64,000 nt of DNA, taken from Trebouxia sp. TZW2008. Its lineage: Eukaryota; Chlorophyta; Trebouxiophyceae; Trebouxiales; Trebouxiaceae. The notes under the pieces are model-generated. The model searched no databases. It was not told the origin of the DNA and saw only the letters and a program-made list of their open reading frames with translations. Positions within the stretch are counted from its first letter, which is position 1. Each line of letters starts with the position of its first letter. The position numbers and the translations under genes were made by a program. The stretch spans positions 1 through 64,000 of the forward strand of contig BDIU01000417.1 in NCBI GenBank assembly GCA_002118135.1, read 5' to 3'. Shown in pieces: positions 42,826-54,645 of the stretch.

Positions 42826-43591
42826 ACAGGACTGAGTCAAGAAGCTTACGGCCTGCTGCTTTTGGTCTCAGCTGAGCCCAGCGGTAACGCGCACAGCTGT
42901 ACAAGCGACACGGAAACTCCATTGATGTACATTGACACTTAGAGTTGTTTGCGCGTCAGTTGTTGAGACTACTCTATATTGTCTGCACTGTGTACCATTT
43001 AGGCTTTTGCATAACAGCCTCTTCTCCTGCTTTTGATGCTGGCCACATGTACGATTAAGAAAGCCATCAGTGACAGTCCATGAACTTCGACATTGTGAAC
43101 CTCCTGACTGGTTGGTCACTTTGTATGCCTTGACACATTCTGTCTGCTAGTATGTGGTCGTGATGCTTATGCATTTTCATGTATTTCCATGTGCCCACCG
43201 AAAGAGACTTCTGGATGTGCAGTGCATGCTCACGCCAAGCAAGCGTGTAATCGAAAGAAATGCCTTGGTCAGCCAACAAATCTTATCGCATGTACATGTG
43301 TAAAAGTTAAACTCTCGTCAAATATTGAGATCATCAAGAACCAACTGGGAAACCTGCATATGAGCCCTTGAACCAAAGCATCTCATGGTGTCGGTTTCAG
43401 ATGTGAAGAGAGAAGCATACTGCTGCCTTGTTTTGTGCAAATTCCTTGTGTGACTTTTAGAACTGGTTTCGGAGCGACAATCAAGCAGCGATCAGTGCAT
43501 GTCTGCATTAGACCGGTCAGGTCGCTGAAACATTCACTCTCAAATACCTAGCCAGCCCCGCTGCGACTGTTGGGAAAGTCCGTGGAACACC
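42826..43591. other. intergenic
   Basis: Between the Mpv17-like gene and small gene A, both on the plus strand. No gene, repeat or echo recognised. Confidence 0.4.
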
Positions 43592-44083
43592 GTGTCAAGA
43601 AATCTCGCATCTCAGATAAAGTTGCAAGCTGCTCGTCTTCACAACACAGAGCAAAAGTGACGGGCTGTAGAGAACGCGGCCAAGGAGAACGAGCGAATAC
43701 GGTCGACATCTGCGTTGCTACGTCTGGAATGTTACAACGACGGCCCTCATGGCTTCAGCGACGCCTTTACAGAGGACTGGAAGGTGCACAAGAACTTGAA
43801 GAATGTTGCACACGTTACGTTGAACGCCGGAGCCAAGTTGTACGAAGTCACCTATAGCTCGGTCATCGCCACCTACATTGCACAGAACTATAAGAGCAGG
43901 CGACTTGTCTTCATCAGAGAAAATCCGGAGATTGTGTACGAGTCTGAAGCGGTCGACGTTTCGATCAATTTCGACCGACGGGGAACTGTCAAGCTTGATC
44001 TGGAAAGCAACATAGAGCAGCTTGCAAGCAGTATTGACGCCCTCATGCAAGTGTATCTGTCTGGAGACTTGCAGCAAGCTTGA
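43592..44083 (+). CDS. small protein A, unknown family, 5' end disrupted
   Basis: The clear coding part (about 43672-44083) has no intron and encodes about 135 residues. I do not recognise it. It resembles gene B at 54137-54645: YEVTYSSVIATYIAQNYKSR aligns with YDVPYTPVVAEYVAGNYLTM, TSALLRLE with TSAELKLE, and EQLASSIDALMQVY with QQLATSINSIMHMY. Homology to B extends upstream to 43592 (SRNLAS...LQAARLHNTE against SRDLAR...VEAARLQNAE). In A, however, GTG stands at the position of B's ATG and an in-frame TGA lies at 43658-43660. Either a short upstream intron joins another start, or the 5' end is decayed while the rest is conserved. Aspartate, glutamate and beta-strand-like segments suggest a small soluble domain. 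Confidence 0.5.
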
Positions 44084-44721
44084 GCTGGCTCAAGGCAGGA
44101 GCATTGTGCTTATTCCCTTGCCTTACTCTGCTCTTCACTGTGCAAATTCTGCACTGTATATGTACATACAACATTGATCAGCCCTCAACAGTAAATTGGA
44201 CATCAGGACCTGCATGCACAGCTGAGGGCACGTTTGGAGCAGAGATGTTTGAAACCTTACAATGTGTAAATTGGCAACAACACTGTTGCTGAGGTGATGG
44301 TATGACCTGTTACACAATCATTAGGTAGTGCAGAATGATCAGCTTAAAAGTAGAGGCTGCTACTAGGACCCTTCAATCATAGTAGGTAGGTAGTACACGA
44401 AAGTTTTACTGCAGTGGCCGTTGGGAATGTATGCTTTGATAGACGCAATGCACATGCCACAGTGTAAGTTTGTGGCTCATGATCTCATTTGGCCAAGTGA
44501 TCTCGTTTGTACAATTGACTGACTAGAGTAGGACATGTCCATACATCCTGTGGCAATAGCTTGAAAATAGCCATCTCGAGTTTGCAGAATCAACACGTTT
44601 TGAAGCTGCGTTGTCAAGTTTCATCATCGTTCATTGTGTCCTCAAAACATTTGTGAAACGTGTTGGTTCATCTCATCTTCACTTTGTCGAGAAGTATATG
44701 CAAGTTGTTATGATGAAATGA
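44084..44721. other. convergent spacer with TGTAA
   Basis: Between gene A and the desiccation protein 3' end. TGTAA at 44265-44269 is about 182 nt after the stop of A. Nothing else supported. Confidence 0.45.
44265..44269 (+). terminator. candidate TGTAA polyadenylation signal of gene A
   Basis: TGTAA at a typical distance after the stop. Its presence argues mildly that gene A is transcribed. Confidence 0.3.
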
Positions 44722-47700
44722 TTACTTCAAGCCTCGGGTCTCTGCCTTCTCATTGACAAGTGGCCCAGAGTTGAGCTGCTGCGTGAGAGACTTCTGTCCT
44801 GGCACCTCTTTGGGTCCATCAGGGGTGATGGGGCCCGGGATCTTCTTAATCTCACTGACAGGCAGCTGCAAACACACGTCCCATGCTTCAGCGCTGCAGA
44901 TCTCTGATGTTCTGTGCATTGTGGTCAGTGCAGTACCACTGTAGGCTCAAGGTAATGAGCAACAGATCAAAAAGATGCTGAACCCTCAACAAGCGTTTTT
45001 GCAGAGGATGATTGCACTGAACCAAAAAGTAGACTCAGATGATTCATAGCATATAGTGTATACATACATCAAGCTCATGTGACACATCAACATTAAGCGC
45101 TGTTGCTTTTCTGATGCCAGAGTAAAAGCGTATGTGGTAGCGAGGACTAGCCCAATCAAATTGATCAAATTGGCCATCATTTGACATTTCATGGGCATCA
45201 AGGTGTCGGGGGTGTCAGCACAAAGCTGCCTAAGCAGACAGGCAGCTTGAACAAGACATTTTGTGGTTGTGATCCTGAGTGCAGTGCAAAACTGAATACC
45301 CTCTGGCTTGCCATCCTCGATTCCTTCTGCCAACTTGTCAATGTGTAGCAGTACAGCAAGTGTCAGCCAAACAGAGCCTACTCACACCAATCACCACGTG
45401 ACAATACATGTACATCAAAACAACCACACTGCAGTCACCCCAATGGTCTTTGGCTTGCCATTGGAACCTTCTGTGCGGTCCTTACACAGTAATAGTGCAT
45501 GCAGTGTTTGATTGCTCAATCAATTGAAAGAACTGACTGACTGACCAACCGACTGATTGATCGCATGTCTAAGGCTCACCTGAATGGCCTGCTCCTTGCC
45601 GTCCCAGTCCTCAACACCTTCAGCCAACTTGTCAAAGCCCTCGGGTGTGTTGATGCGGCCAGCAATGCCCTCTGGGAAAAAGCCGCCCTTGCCATCTTTT
45701 GCTCCCAACATCAGGATGTTAAGATTCTGCAGGCACATTGTACCATGAGCTGGTGTCACAAGGACACTCAGTACAAAGACAGTTGCATTCTTGTGGTCAT
45801 TGACAGTGCCCTCTGGGGAGAAAACGCCCTTGCTGTCTTTTGCTCCTATTGTCAAGATGTTCAGGTTGCAATCAAAGGCATCAGCAGTTCATAGATGCAT
45901 TGAGTTCATTGCACAGGCTTGCTAAGCGTGTTTTGAGATCCAGGAGCTAGGCACGTATAGACGGAATCAACTGCCTCCATGCAAGCCTGTCAAAAGCTGC
46001 CTGCTTGCGCTGCATGGCAGGGCCTTCTTGCAAGGTATATGCTAGGTGCATGCTAGCTGTATACGCTTGAATTCCTTGGCACGTGCTTATTGGAAGGTAT
46101 ATGCTAGGGTGCATGCTTGCACTGCATGCTGGGGCTACATGCTGACGTGCTAGATTGCACGCCAGTGTGAATGCCTAGCATTGAGGCAAGTTGCCAACAG
46201 CACAACAGGGCTTCAATGCAGTCCTGCTGTGTAATTGGCAAGTAGCCTCAGTGCCAAGCCCCAGCAAGGCAGGGGATGATACTCGATTTGCCATTTGCAA
46301 TGTTTCATTGTCGACGGTGCAGACCAAATTTCACAATGGGCATAGATCTATGTCAATGCATCAAAGCGCTGTCATACTGCAGTGCAATGATTTGTGTGTG
46401 TTGTCAACTTGCTGTGAAATGATGTTGCCTGTTGAAACCATTGCTGAAGCCAAGTTGGATCTGCTTACCATGAGAGGAGTCCGAGAGAAGGACAGGCCGC
46501 GGATGTCAGTGGGAATGTTGTTCACAAAGGACCTGCAAGAACATCACACTTGCACTCAAATATAATGTGTCAGGTGACCACATGCCGGTATGCACATCAC
46601 CAGGACATAATCAGCACAGATATGCATATGCAGAAGCTGACATGACCACAAATTTGCATTCCATGCAGGACAAAGTGTACCTGGCTTCGTAAAGAACACG
46701 CAGTGGCATGCATGATCAAAATGAGCGTACAGACTCAGCAGCTTCACATATTTGCATGTTGTAAGGCGTCATTGTGTTCTGCCCACTTCCACCTGAAATG
46801 CAAAAGCTGACTTTGTGGAAAGCTTTTGCATCAGAGGAAAGCAGGATCTCACCCTGGCACTGTTATAAATCTGGGGTCCTTGTTCAACAGGCCTTGGTCA
46901 TCAATCTGCACAGTCAACACTTTGTCCTTGCCAAGAATTTACAGTTGAGCAATCAGTGCAAATATGCTGTTGCCAGGAATGCAAGCTGGCGCAAATGAGC
47001 TACTGCCAAAAGCATAGGTTGTGGCAAGCAATTCGAGTGTGCGACGCTGTTGCTGTCAGTCAATACACATTGCATGATCAAAGGCAACAATCCAGGCTGT
47101 TGCAAACAGTACAAGTATGCGACGCTGCTGCTGCCAGTCAGGCAGTGCATGCAGTAAGGACACTACGATGCAAGTCATTGCTGATAGCGACCTGACATTC
47201 AAGGGACAATGCTGTCATAGGCTTTGGCGCTGTTGTGACAAGGACTGATGCATTCAGGCACTGATCTGGAAAATGTGGCAGGCACATGCTGTGCTTAGCT
47301 TGTGCACTCAACTGTGCCAGAACAGTGTCGATGTGCACCAGCTTGCCAACAGCAAAGCACTATTAGGCAAGTTGTGACAAGTCTGCAATGGTGAAGGCAC
47401 CATAGTTCCAGAAATGGCAGAACCACTAAGTCACGCCAAAATAACATGCATGATGAAGTGTGACAGCACTTAATGAGTGTCATGCTAGTATAGCATGTGT
47501 ACGTTGATATACATGTTATAGATGCGCAGTCCACCAGAGCCGATATGTCGATGACAGAGGACCAAGGAAGCTTCAGTGGTGTCTTAAGCATGATAGTATT
47601 TGCAACACAATTTGAAACCAAGCTGATGCATATGCAGCACAATGAATCACAGTTGGGGGGTTACCTGAGGTCCGTCCATTGCGTCTCTATAGGCAGACAG

Positions 47701-50700
47701 CCTGGCAAACACTTGAGCCACTGTCTCATTGGTAGGAGGCACAATCTCATCTTTCAGGTCGTACAAGATTGATCTCTGCATAGCAGCAGCTTCTGTCATA
47801 TCAACAGTCAAGTTACTAGTCGAGTCAGGGCAAAGGGACCTTAAGCATGTGCTATTACTGTGCTGATGTGTTCTTGCAATGCACGTGCAAGGATTGGCTG
47901 ATTTGCAAAGACAATGATGTCATGCTTTGAAGAGCTGCAGCTGCATTTTATATCCTGGGCACAGGAGTGTCTGCAGACAGTGATCAATGCCAATGTCAAC
48001 GCATATGGATAGGGCCGTAGCAATTTGTTACTGCAGCTGCATTGCTCACAGCACAGAAGTCACAGATTGACGCTAGACCAACGCTGAATCAGGGCTGTGA
48101 TCCTGAAAACCGATACTAGGATGCGGACATACACTTGTTGTGACAGACGCACAATGACAAAAGGTAGCTGGCTCACCTCAATAGCAGCAAAAGCCGTGGC
48201 GGTGGTGGCAAGACCAGCTGTGGAATCTGCCAGGATGGGGTTGGTGTGCAACAGAGCTAGCCCCTGCAGCACATGCACTTTCTGTGTAGATTTCATAAAA
48301 GACCTCAATCAAGCAAGGATTTTCTCACTGAAAGCTGTGGCAATGGTGGCAAGACCAGCTGTGGAGTGTGCTTGGGTATGTATGCAGAGGATTAAGCCCT
48401 GCAGCACAGGCATATTGTAACAGAGTTGCACTGAATTTTGCACCAACTAGGTGAGCCATAACCTGTCCAGACGCGCCAGTCTGCAATGTGCTGTGCGCAG
48501 GCGCGTGTAAGCCCGCAGTTGTCAGCATGCTCAAGCAGTGCAATGTCTCCTGTGTGTACAACTGGATGAAATATAGACTCATTAGCGTCAAGAGGCTTGA
48601 GCAATGCTACAAGGGCATGATAACGCATGACAGTAGGTTTTGACACCCTGCATCAACAAAGCAAGCACTCCAAGTCTGCATGCACTCAACACATGTTTGC
48701 TGTGGAAGCTCAAACAGCTGTTGTTGCCTGGGCTTGCTCGTTTCACATGTTGGCTGGCACATGTTGTGTCAATCATGTCAAATAATTCCACAATGCAAGT
48801 ATGTTACATGCTTACACACTGCAGGAATATGATATAATGAGTGCTTAAACACATGCGACAGCAGGAATTAGACCTTGTTGCCGGTGGCGCCTAGCTCCTC
48901 CAGGAACACCATGGACAGCGCGAAGGTGGCATCATTCACATATGGATCTGCATAAAACAGAAGAGGTAAGTTATATTGGCTTGATGCTAAAGCTTGCGGA
49001 TGAATGTGTATCATGATGATGATTGCTGACAGTATATCACATGCATGTGCACACATGCTGTGGGTGTGGCAATCAGATCTGCATTCAATGCTGGTCGTCA
49101 GGAGGGTTGTCATGACATTCAGCAGTTGATCATCATGAATTGTGTGTATACTCACCATCAGCTCTAATCTGCCAGTGCAGCTGAATTGATGTTGCACTTG
49201 ACGTTATCAGATGCCAAAAGACTGCCTGCACCTGCTGCGATCTGACTGGACAAAACTTGATTTGCTGTTGCCAAAACTTGATTTACAGACCCAGCGCAAG
49301 TCATTCAATGATAAGGCGCATCTGTTGTCAAGGACTAATCCAAAAGTCATAACATGGTGCATGTCACTTGCCAAGAAGCATAATCAACTTAAAACAGAAT
49401 TGATTATGCTTCTTGGCATAAGAAGCCAAGAAGCATCCCACTGGGATGCCAATGGCAAAGCTCGAGTTCACTATATTTTGGGGCAAGTAATATGCATGTA
49501 ATGGATCTTCTGGATCAGTACACTCCACAAAGACACACTTTGATGCAGCAAACCACCATACGTAACTCAACCCACAACACATAAGGCGCAATATCATGTA
49601 TCACTGAGGTGCAGCACAAGCTGTGGAAGACGCAATATGTCGGCGCCAACACGTAATAAGTAAGGTTTTTGAAGTTTCGCTCCCTGAAAACACAAGTATG
49701 ATGATCCACTGCTTTGATACACTGCATGTCTACACAAGGAAAGGCAAACTCACCCCAGTCCTTGCCAAACAGCTTGGAGATGGTCTCTCCATCTTTCAAG
49801 CCGTATGCGCGTGCAAACACGGCGTTGAAGCCCTTGTCGTAGTCCACGTAGGGGCAAGGCACTGTAGCTCCTGCCTGCCTTGTGTACAGTGCATGACCCT
49901 GCAAAGACACACAGAACGTGAGGAATGTTCGCTGCATTAACAATCTCTGGATCTGTATGCATGCAAAGCCAAGACTGTGGCAGAAAATGCCCAAATCATA
50001 AAGATTCAAATTAGCCTGACAAATCACGCCTTGTCTCTTATTCACATGGGACATATGTCAGATTCTTGCAAGATACTTGATGAAAGAGGTTGCAAAAGCA
50101 GCCTGCACCTGGTCACACAAGACCACTTCTAACAATCAAGTCGCCACGCAGTCAAGGGCAATACCTGCTCACTCACAGCGCACTCCTCAAGCAGCCTTGC
50201 GCATCATTGTAACAGGTCTATAAGCATCAAAAGGGCTTGAAAAACAAGGCAGACCCTGCTAAATCAAGGCAACCCCTAACAATACTGTAATCAAGCAGTG
50301 CAAGGGCTTGCAAAGAAAGGTATTGCCCGCTCACCCATGACCACTTTCAAAATCCTGCTTAAGCATCAAACAGGCCCCTGAGAGCCTTGACTTTCATTTC
50401 AATTCAATTAAATTTCAAGCAGACGCCTGTGTTTTTGTAATCATCAACAAAAGCTGCAGATCAGGCAGAGCCACAAACTGACATGCAATAAAGTTGTCAA
50501 CAAAAAGTCAGAAAGCCTGGCAAATGAGGGCGGCAACTACTCACTCAAGGCAGCTTCTTCAGACTTGTGGCACATTGTGATGGATTATGACGGACTTGTC
50601 ACCAAGCAGTGAAAGGGCTTGCAAAGGAAGACACTACCTGCTCACTCAAAACAACCTCTGCAGGCAGGCTTATGCATTGTCATAAATAAAAGTGGCAGGG

Positions 50701-53623
50701 TTTGCAATGAAAAGCTTTACCTGCTCGCTCAAAGCAACCTCTTCAAGCAAAGCCTTGGTGCGGGGGGACAGGTTGGCTTTCCTGAGACCCTTGGAAGGCT
50801 TGGAGTTGGGGCCTAGCAGGTCTGCTTTGAAGTCCTGTCCTTGTACACCCATTGTGTCAAACCTGCATGCACAGATTGACAACCTCGTTTGATACATGGT
50901 CCGTGCTTTTCAGATTGTATCATACAGAGAGAAGCAAATGTCTTTCCAGAACTGCACGCAGTGCATCACATGCGCCAATCACGACCTACATCATATGATA
51001 CAAGTGCCTACTGTGGCTGATACAGACAGAGGTCAGCTTTGTGTTAACTTGCATGCAGTGCAGGACATGCAGCCGTCACAAGTACTTCCATGCATCAGCT
51101 ATGCATGAGATGGGCATGAGGACAATTGGCAGCAGCAGCTACAGCCGTGCCGCAAAGCTCCTTCTCAAATCACCAAACCCAAGTGGCAACAGTAGCGGAG
51201 CACACAGCTTCAATGGTCTCACCTGCCCTCAATGCATTCTGTGTTGCACAGGAAGTCAATGATATCTGCATCAGCACCACAGCAGATTAGCAGCCACCTC
51301 AAACAAAGTCAGCATGATTCAGCAGGGCCACTGTTGCAGAAGGCAACAAATTGCATGAGACAACATGAAAACTGCAATCACAGGGCAACAGCAGCAGCGA
51401 CAGCAGCAGCAGCAGCAGAACAGAAACAAACCCACCTTTGTCTGTGTAGTCCTTGCGTGCAGCGGCGCCAGCTGCAGGGGCCAAACACACAGTCAGAAAG
51501 CCAGCATGTGACAGCAACAGGCTGCAAGCAGAGTGCCGATTGACACAAGCTCAACAGTGAACAGGTTACACAATGCATCACAGAGGCCAAGAATGGGCTA
51601 ACGATAGCTGCCAGCAGTTATCAGAGAATCCTGACTGGGCCTGTGTCAAGCATCATTCGCCCATGAACTGTCAGACCTTCAGTAATTGCTGTCATTGCCA
51701 ATTCACCACCAATACCAACTTGCATGCATGCACAGCAGCCATTGATTCAAGCAGGCAACAAGTGTACAGAAGCTGTCATTGTCGTCTCAACTCTCTCATG
51801 GAGTTTGTGGGTGCTACTGCTACAATGCATCACAATGCTGCAGAGTATGACAGGTAAGTGACGAGTTTGGCACTGCGACTAGCTTGCATGTATGCACAAC
51901 AGCCATTGATTCAAGCAGGTAACAAGAGTGCGGACGCCATCATTCTCACATCAAATGGAGTTTTGTGGGTGCCATCGCTACAATGCATCACAGTGCTGCA
52001 GAGATTCGAGCAAGGGTTTAAAGTGTAGTCAACTACAAGAGTAATGAGAACAAGTAAACATGAGAGCTGACTGCACCTCTGATGTGAGCAGCGCTTGTGT
52101 TCAAATCATCAAGCCTGTACTGCTTGTCCTTGCCAGCAGTTCTCAGGTTGCCTGTAATCACACAAACACAATCAGCGCGACAGACCATTTGACTCTCACT
52201 GGACATTTGCCACTTGCAGCGGATGGAAACTGCCATATGGTGTTAAACACGCACTGCTTGCTACAAATGTCAGCTGTGTGATACTACAAGCATTTTTAAC
52301 AGTACTGCTGTCAGCTTGTCTGCCTCTGATTGCATGACACCACAATGATTGCTATGACGCACAGAACAACATGACATGCAGGCAGATGCAAGACTTCTGT
52401 CATATTGTGCATGAAATTGAGTCATTCAATCTTTTGTTTGTTTGTTCAAGCACTCATCCATGTACTCATTCATCTTTCATTTGTTCAGTCACTGAGTTGA
52501 AACACATGCCAGACAGGTACAGTAGGCCTGCTAAAAGGCAGCAGGATTTGGCTCAATACAGGAAAGAGAAAGAGGATGAGCTTACCGGCAGGTGCAAGGC
52601 CTGTGCCAGTTTCAAAGGGGGCGGCATACGCCATGGGTGCTGTCATAGCCATGGTCGCTGCAAGCATGACGCCAACGCCTGCCTGCATTGCCAAACATGC
52701 CTGATTAGTTGCTTGATCAAGCATACACTTTTCAAACTGGTCATGCTGTAACAAAAGGGTGGCCGCAAGATCACTGCATAGCCCATTATATGACCAATTG
52801 CTACACATGCAACTAAAAGCTGATAGCTGCCGTTGGCAGATCTTGTATTAATGCTTTCCATGATGTGTGGCAACTATGACTGTGCAAGGCAGGTTTTGGG
52901 TGCAAGTATGATCCAAAAAACAAAAACAAAAAAAAACAAAGGTCTGCATCAGCAAGCAAGCTCCGCGTTTTGATACAGTCATGCGTGCAACGTCAGCTGC
53001 TGTCAGTAGACATTCAACCATGTAATCTCAACACGCAGGCAGAGTTTTGGCAGGCTGGTGTATTACATGAAACAAATGGTGCCGCACCCATATGGCTTAT
53101 GTTGTTGCCGATGCAAACCTGCCCAGCTTTGCCTGCTCAGTCACAGCATATCTGGATAGCAGGCAAAGCAGGGTGTCTTGCTTACCTGGGCAGCATGCCG
53201 CAAGTGGTCAAATGGAGTCTTGTGGGTTTCAGGCTGTTGCCTGTCTGATGCCTTGGCCACAGGCTTGGCAGGAGAGCGCCTTGCATTCTTTGCAGCACAC
53301 CCTGCAATACCAACGAGGCTTGGTGATGGGTTCAGCTGAGGAAGTGGAATTGCAAAGGCAAGACGGTTGAAGAAGTCGCTTGGCTGAAGCTACTGCTTGC
53401 TGACGGCCAAGAGCTGATCAGACGCTTAGCAGCGCAATTGCGTTCGTTCACGTGTAAAATCACGACATTGTCGGAATTTCCAAGGACAGAAGCCACATCC
53501 ACAACTCACCGGCCAAAGGGCGACTGACGGCTTGCCTGAACGGCCTGCAACGATGCATGATTCGCTAAGATCAGGCAACACTGAGGTCGTGACTTGTCGT
53601 GCACTGAGTCGGTCTCGATGCAT
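44722..53623 (-). CDS. ferritin-like desiccation-related protein (PCC13-62 type)
   Basis: Fifteen exons, 477 residues: 53623-53510, 53287-53186, 52682-52586, 52151-52077, 51471-51436, 51265-51223, 50862-50721, 49898-49754, 48947-48874, 48263-48177, 47775-47665, 46905-46853, 46532-46469, 45726-45580, 44865-44722. The family (Ferritin_2) was named from a Craterostigma dehydration protein; metal binding is not established. Recognisable blocks: DIIDFLCNTECIEG, GLRKANLSPRTKALLEEVAL, DPYVNDATFALSMVFLEELG, NPILADSTAGLATTATAFAAIE, VPPTNETVAQVFARLSAYRD, IDDQGLLNKDPRFITVPGSF, NNIPTDIRGLSFSRTP, GGFFPEGIAGRINTPEGFD. Exon 3 encodes a hydrophobic stretch ending MAYA|APF, a signal-peptidase-like site. If the first two exons are coding this fits a bipartite thylakoid-lumen signal; if translation starts at the exon-3 ATG (52667) it is a plain ER signal. 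The first two exons are the weakest part of the model. Confidence 0.88.
45285..45482 (-). repeat. donor-edge echoes of desiccation-gene exon 14
   Basis: About 45285-45330 (CTGGCTTGCCATCCTCGATTCCTTCTGCCAACTTGTCAATG) copies the genuine 45586-45630 (CTGCTCCTTGCCGTCCCAGTCCTCAACACCTTCAGCCAACTTGTCAAAG). A weaker one lies at 45435-45480. Confidence 0.75.
45775..45872 (-). repeat. acceptor-edge echo of desiccation-gene exon 14
   Basis: About 95 bp matching genuine 45640-45735: TGCCCTCTGGG(A/G)(A)AAA(A)..GCCCTTGC(C/T)(A/G)TCTTTTGCTCC and TCA(G/A)GATGTT(A/C)AG. Translation LGAKDSKGVFSPEGTV against genuine LGAKDGKGGFFPEGIA. Confidence 0.88.
47028..47155. repeat. tandem duplication in desiccation-gene intron 11
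   Basis: Two units of about 76 bp: GCGACGCTGTTGCTGTCAGTCA(A)...GCATG at 47041 and GCGACGCTGCTGCTGCCAGTCAGGCAGTGCATG at 47118. Each follows AATTCGAGTGT or AGTACAAGTAT. No match to an exon found. Confidence 0.65.
48318..48412 (-). repeat. whole-exon echo of desiccation-gene exon 10
   Basis: About 95 bp upstream of exon 10 copy it from end to end: TGGCAA(T)GGTGGCAAGACCAGCTGTGGA and GCCCTGCAGCACA match genuine 48198-48272. Codons are interrupted, so this copy is dead as an exon, yet both flanking splice-like sequences remain. Confidence 0.8.
49370..49437. repeat. perfect 18-bp inverted repeat (hairpin) in desiccation-gene intron 8
   Basis: GCCAAGAAGCATAATCAA at 49370-49387 and its exact reverse complement at 49400-49417 are separated by 12 nt. 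A third partial arm, GCCAAGAAGCATCCCACTGGGATGC, starts at 49424 and contains its own palindrome. Either strand could fold into a stable stem. Confidence 0.93.
50098..50672 (-). repeat. about five donor-edge echoes of desiccation-gene exon 7
   Basis: Copies near 50105, 50162, 50328, 50536 and 50633 of the genuine exon end at 50716-50760. Each shows ACCTG(C/G)TCACTCA or CCGCTCACCCA, then (A)GC(A)(A/G)C.TCT(T/G)CAAGCA-like sequence. The copy at 50633-50672 reads ACCTGCTCACTCAAAACAACCTCTGCAGGCA against genuine ACCTGCTCGCTCAAAGCAACCTCTTCAAGCA. Confidence 0.85.
51385..51425. repeat. CAG/GCA trinucleotide run
   Basis: (CAG)n with interruptions in a desiccation-gene intron, close to the donor of exon 5 (51436). 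Similar runs occur at 38290-38315, 38525-38560, 58780-58840 and 59039-59085. Confidence 0.85.
51718..52012. repeat. tandem duplication of about 165 bp
   Basis: Two units, about 51718-51850 and 51883-52012, share CTTGCATG..TGCACA(A)CAGCCATTGATTCAAGCAGG(C/T)AACAAG, GTC(A)TT(G/C)TC, TCATGGAGTTT or AAATGGAGTTTTGTGGGTGC and GCTACAATGCATCACA(A/G)TGCTGCAGAG. No coding match identified. Confidence 0.85.
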
Positions 53624-54136
53624 TGGCAAAGCCGAGTGTGAAGATGCGAGATCTGCTGGTGCAAGTCAGAATCCGCCCACGCTGATGTGACGCTGACGTC
53701 GATGGTCGGCATGGCATGATGCTCACCTATGATGGGTGCTCACATTACCCTGAAGCATGCTATGCGCCTGCATTTCTTACAGCAGTAACACCCTGTTCCA
53801 CCTTAAGCCGGACAATCAGATCGAGTCTCCGTTGAGCTCAGATGCTTGGATTTGCTTATGGGTTGAAGGCTTGAGGACCAAGTGAGTTCGGAACACGTGG
53901 TGAATGCTTTCATACATGACTAATCACTATTATCACTAACATCCTGATTACTAAGGCAATGTGACTTGCAAGCCTTGCAACGGAAGCGATAGTCAGCGCA
54001 AAAGCGCAAAGAAGTGGACAGGCCTAGCGACGGAGCACGCACAGGTGCACATATTTGCGACAGATGTACACGTCACACCTCTAGTCCATACGCATGGTCA
54101 GCGTTTAGCTTGTGCCATATCGCCTTCTTGAGAAGC
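53624..54136. other. divergent region between desiccation gene and gene B
   Basis: About 513 bp between start positions on opposite strands. No clear promoter element recognised. A possible alternative start of the desiccation gene (ATG at 53712, different frame) lies inside it. Confidence 0.4.
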
Positions 54137-54645
54137 ATGTCGAGAGACCTCGCTCGTGGAATTGTGGTGGAAGCAGCTCGGCTGCAGAACGCAGAAGAAA
54201 ATATCAGCTTGAAGTCACAAGTGCTGAGCTCAAGCTTGAGACCAGCACTGAGAAGCGTTGGCCAGACGGCGTCATTCACAACCCCGATTTGGACAAGGGA
54301 GAGGTTGTTTACCGCCTGAGGAAGGACTTGAAGGGAAACACGATCATTAGATTCCCGACCAACTTCGGGTCTGCGCCAGACGCCTATGATGTTCCATACA
54401 CACCCGTTGTCGCCGAGTATGTCGCCGGCAACTACCTGACGATGCGAGCCTGGGCTGAGGACAACATGCTTGAGTACGGTTACACTTTGAATGTTGGCAC
54501 TGGCAGAGTCAAGATCTCAATCATATACGCCGGTGCCAAGCATTTTCTAGGCCGATTTACCTTGTTGACTGAGCCTCAGCAGCTTGCTACGAGCATTAAT
54601 AGCATCATGCACATGTATGCACATAGCGTCAAGGTAGAAACCTGA
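54137..54645 (+). CDS. small protein B, paralogue of A, apparent 5' frameshift
   Basis: The coding core from about 54196 to 54645 encodes TSAELKLETSTEKRW, GEVVYRLRKDLKGNTIIRFP, YDVPYTPVVAEYVAGNYLTM, LEYGYTLNVGTGRVKISI and LATSINSIMHMYAHS. I do not recognise the family. The ATG at 54137 opens MSRDLARGIVVEAARLQNAE, which matches the region upstream of gene A. That frame, however, differs from the core frame, so a shift is needed near 54205-54225. An intron small enough to explain it is not visible. Options are a sequencing or assembly indel, a real frameshift, or an unrecognised splice using the GCTGCAG at 54182-54188 as acceptor. Intronless cores at both A and B contrast with the intron-dense neighbours. 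Confidence 0.5.
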
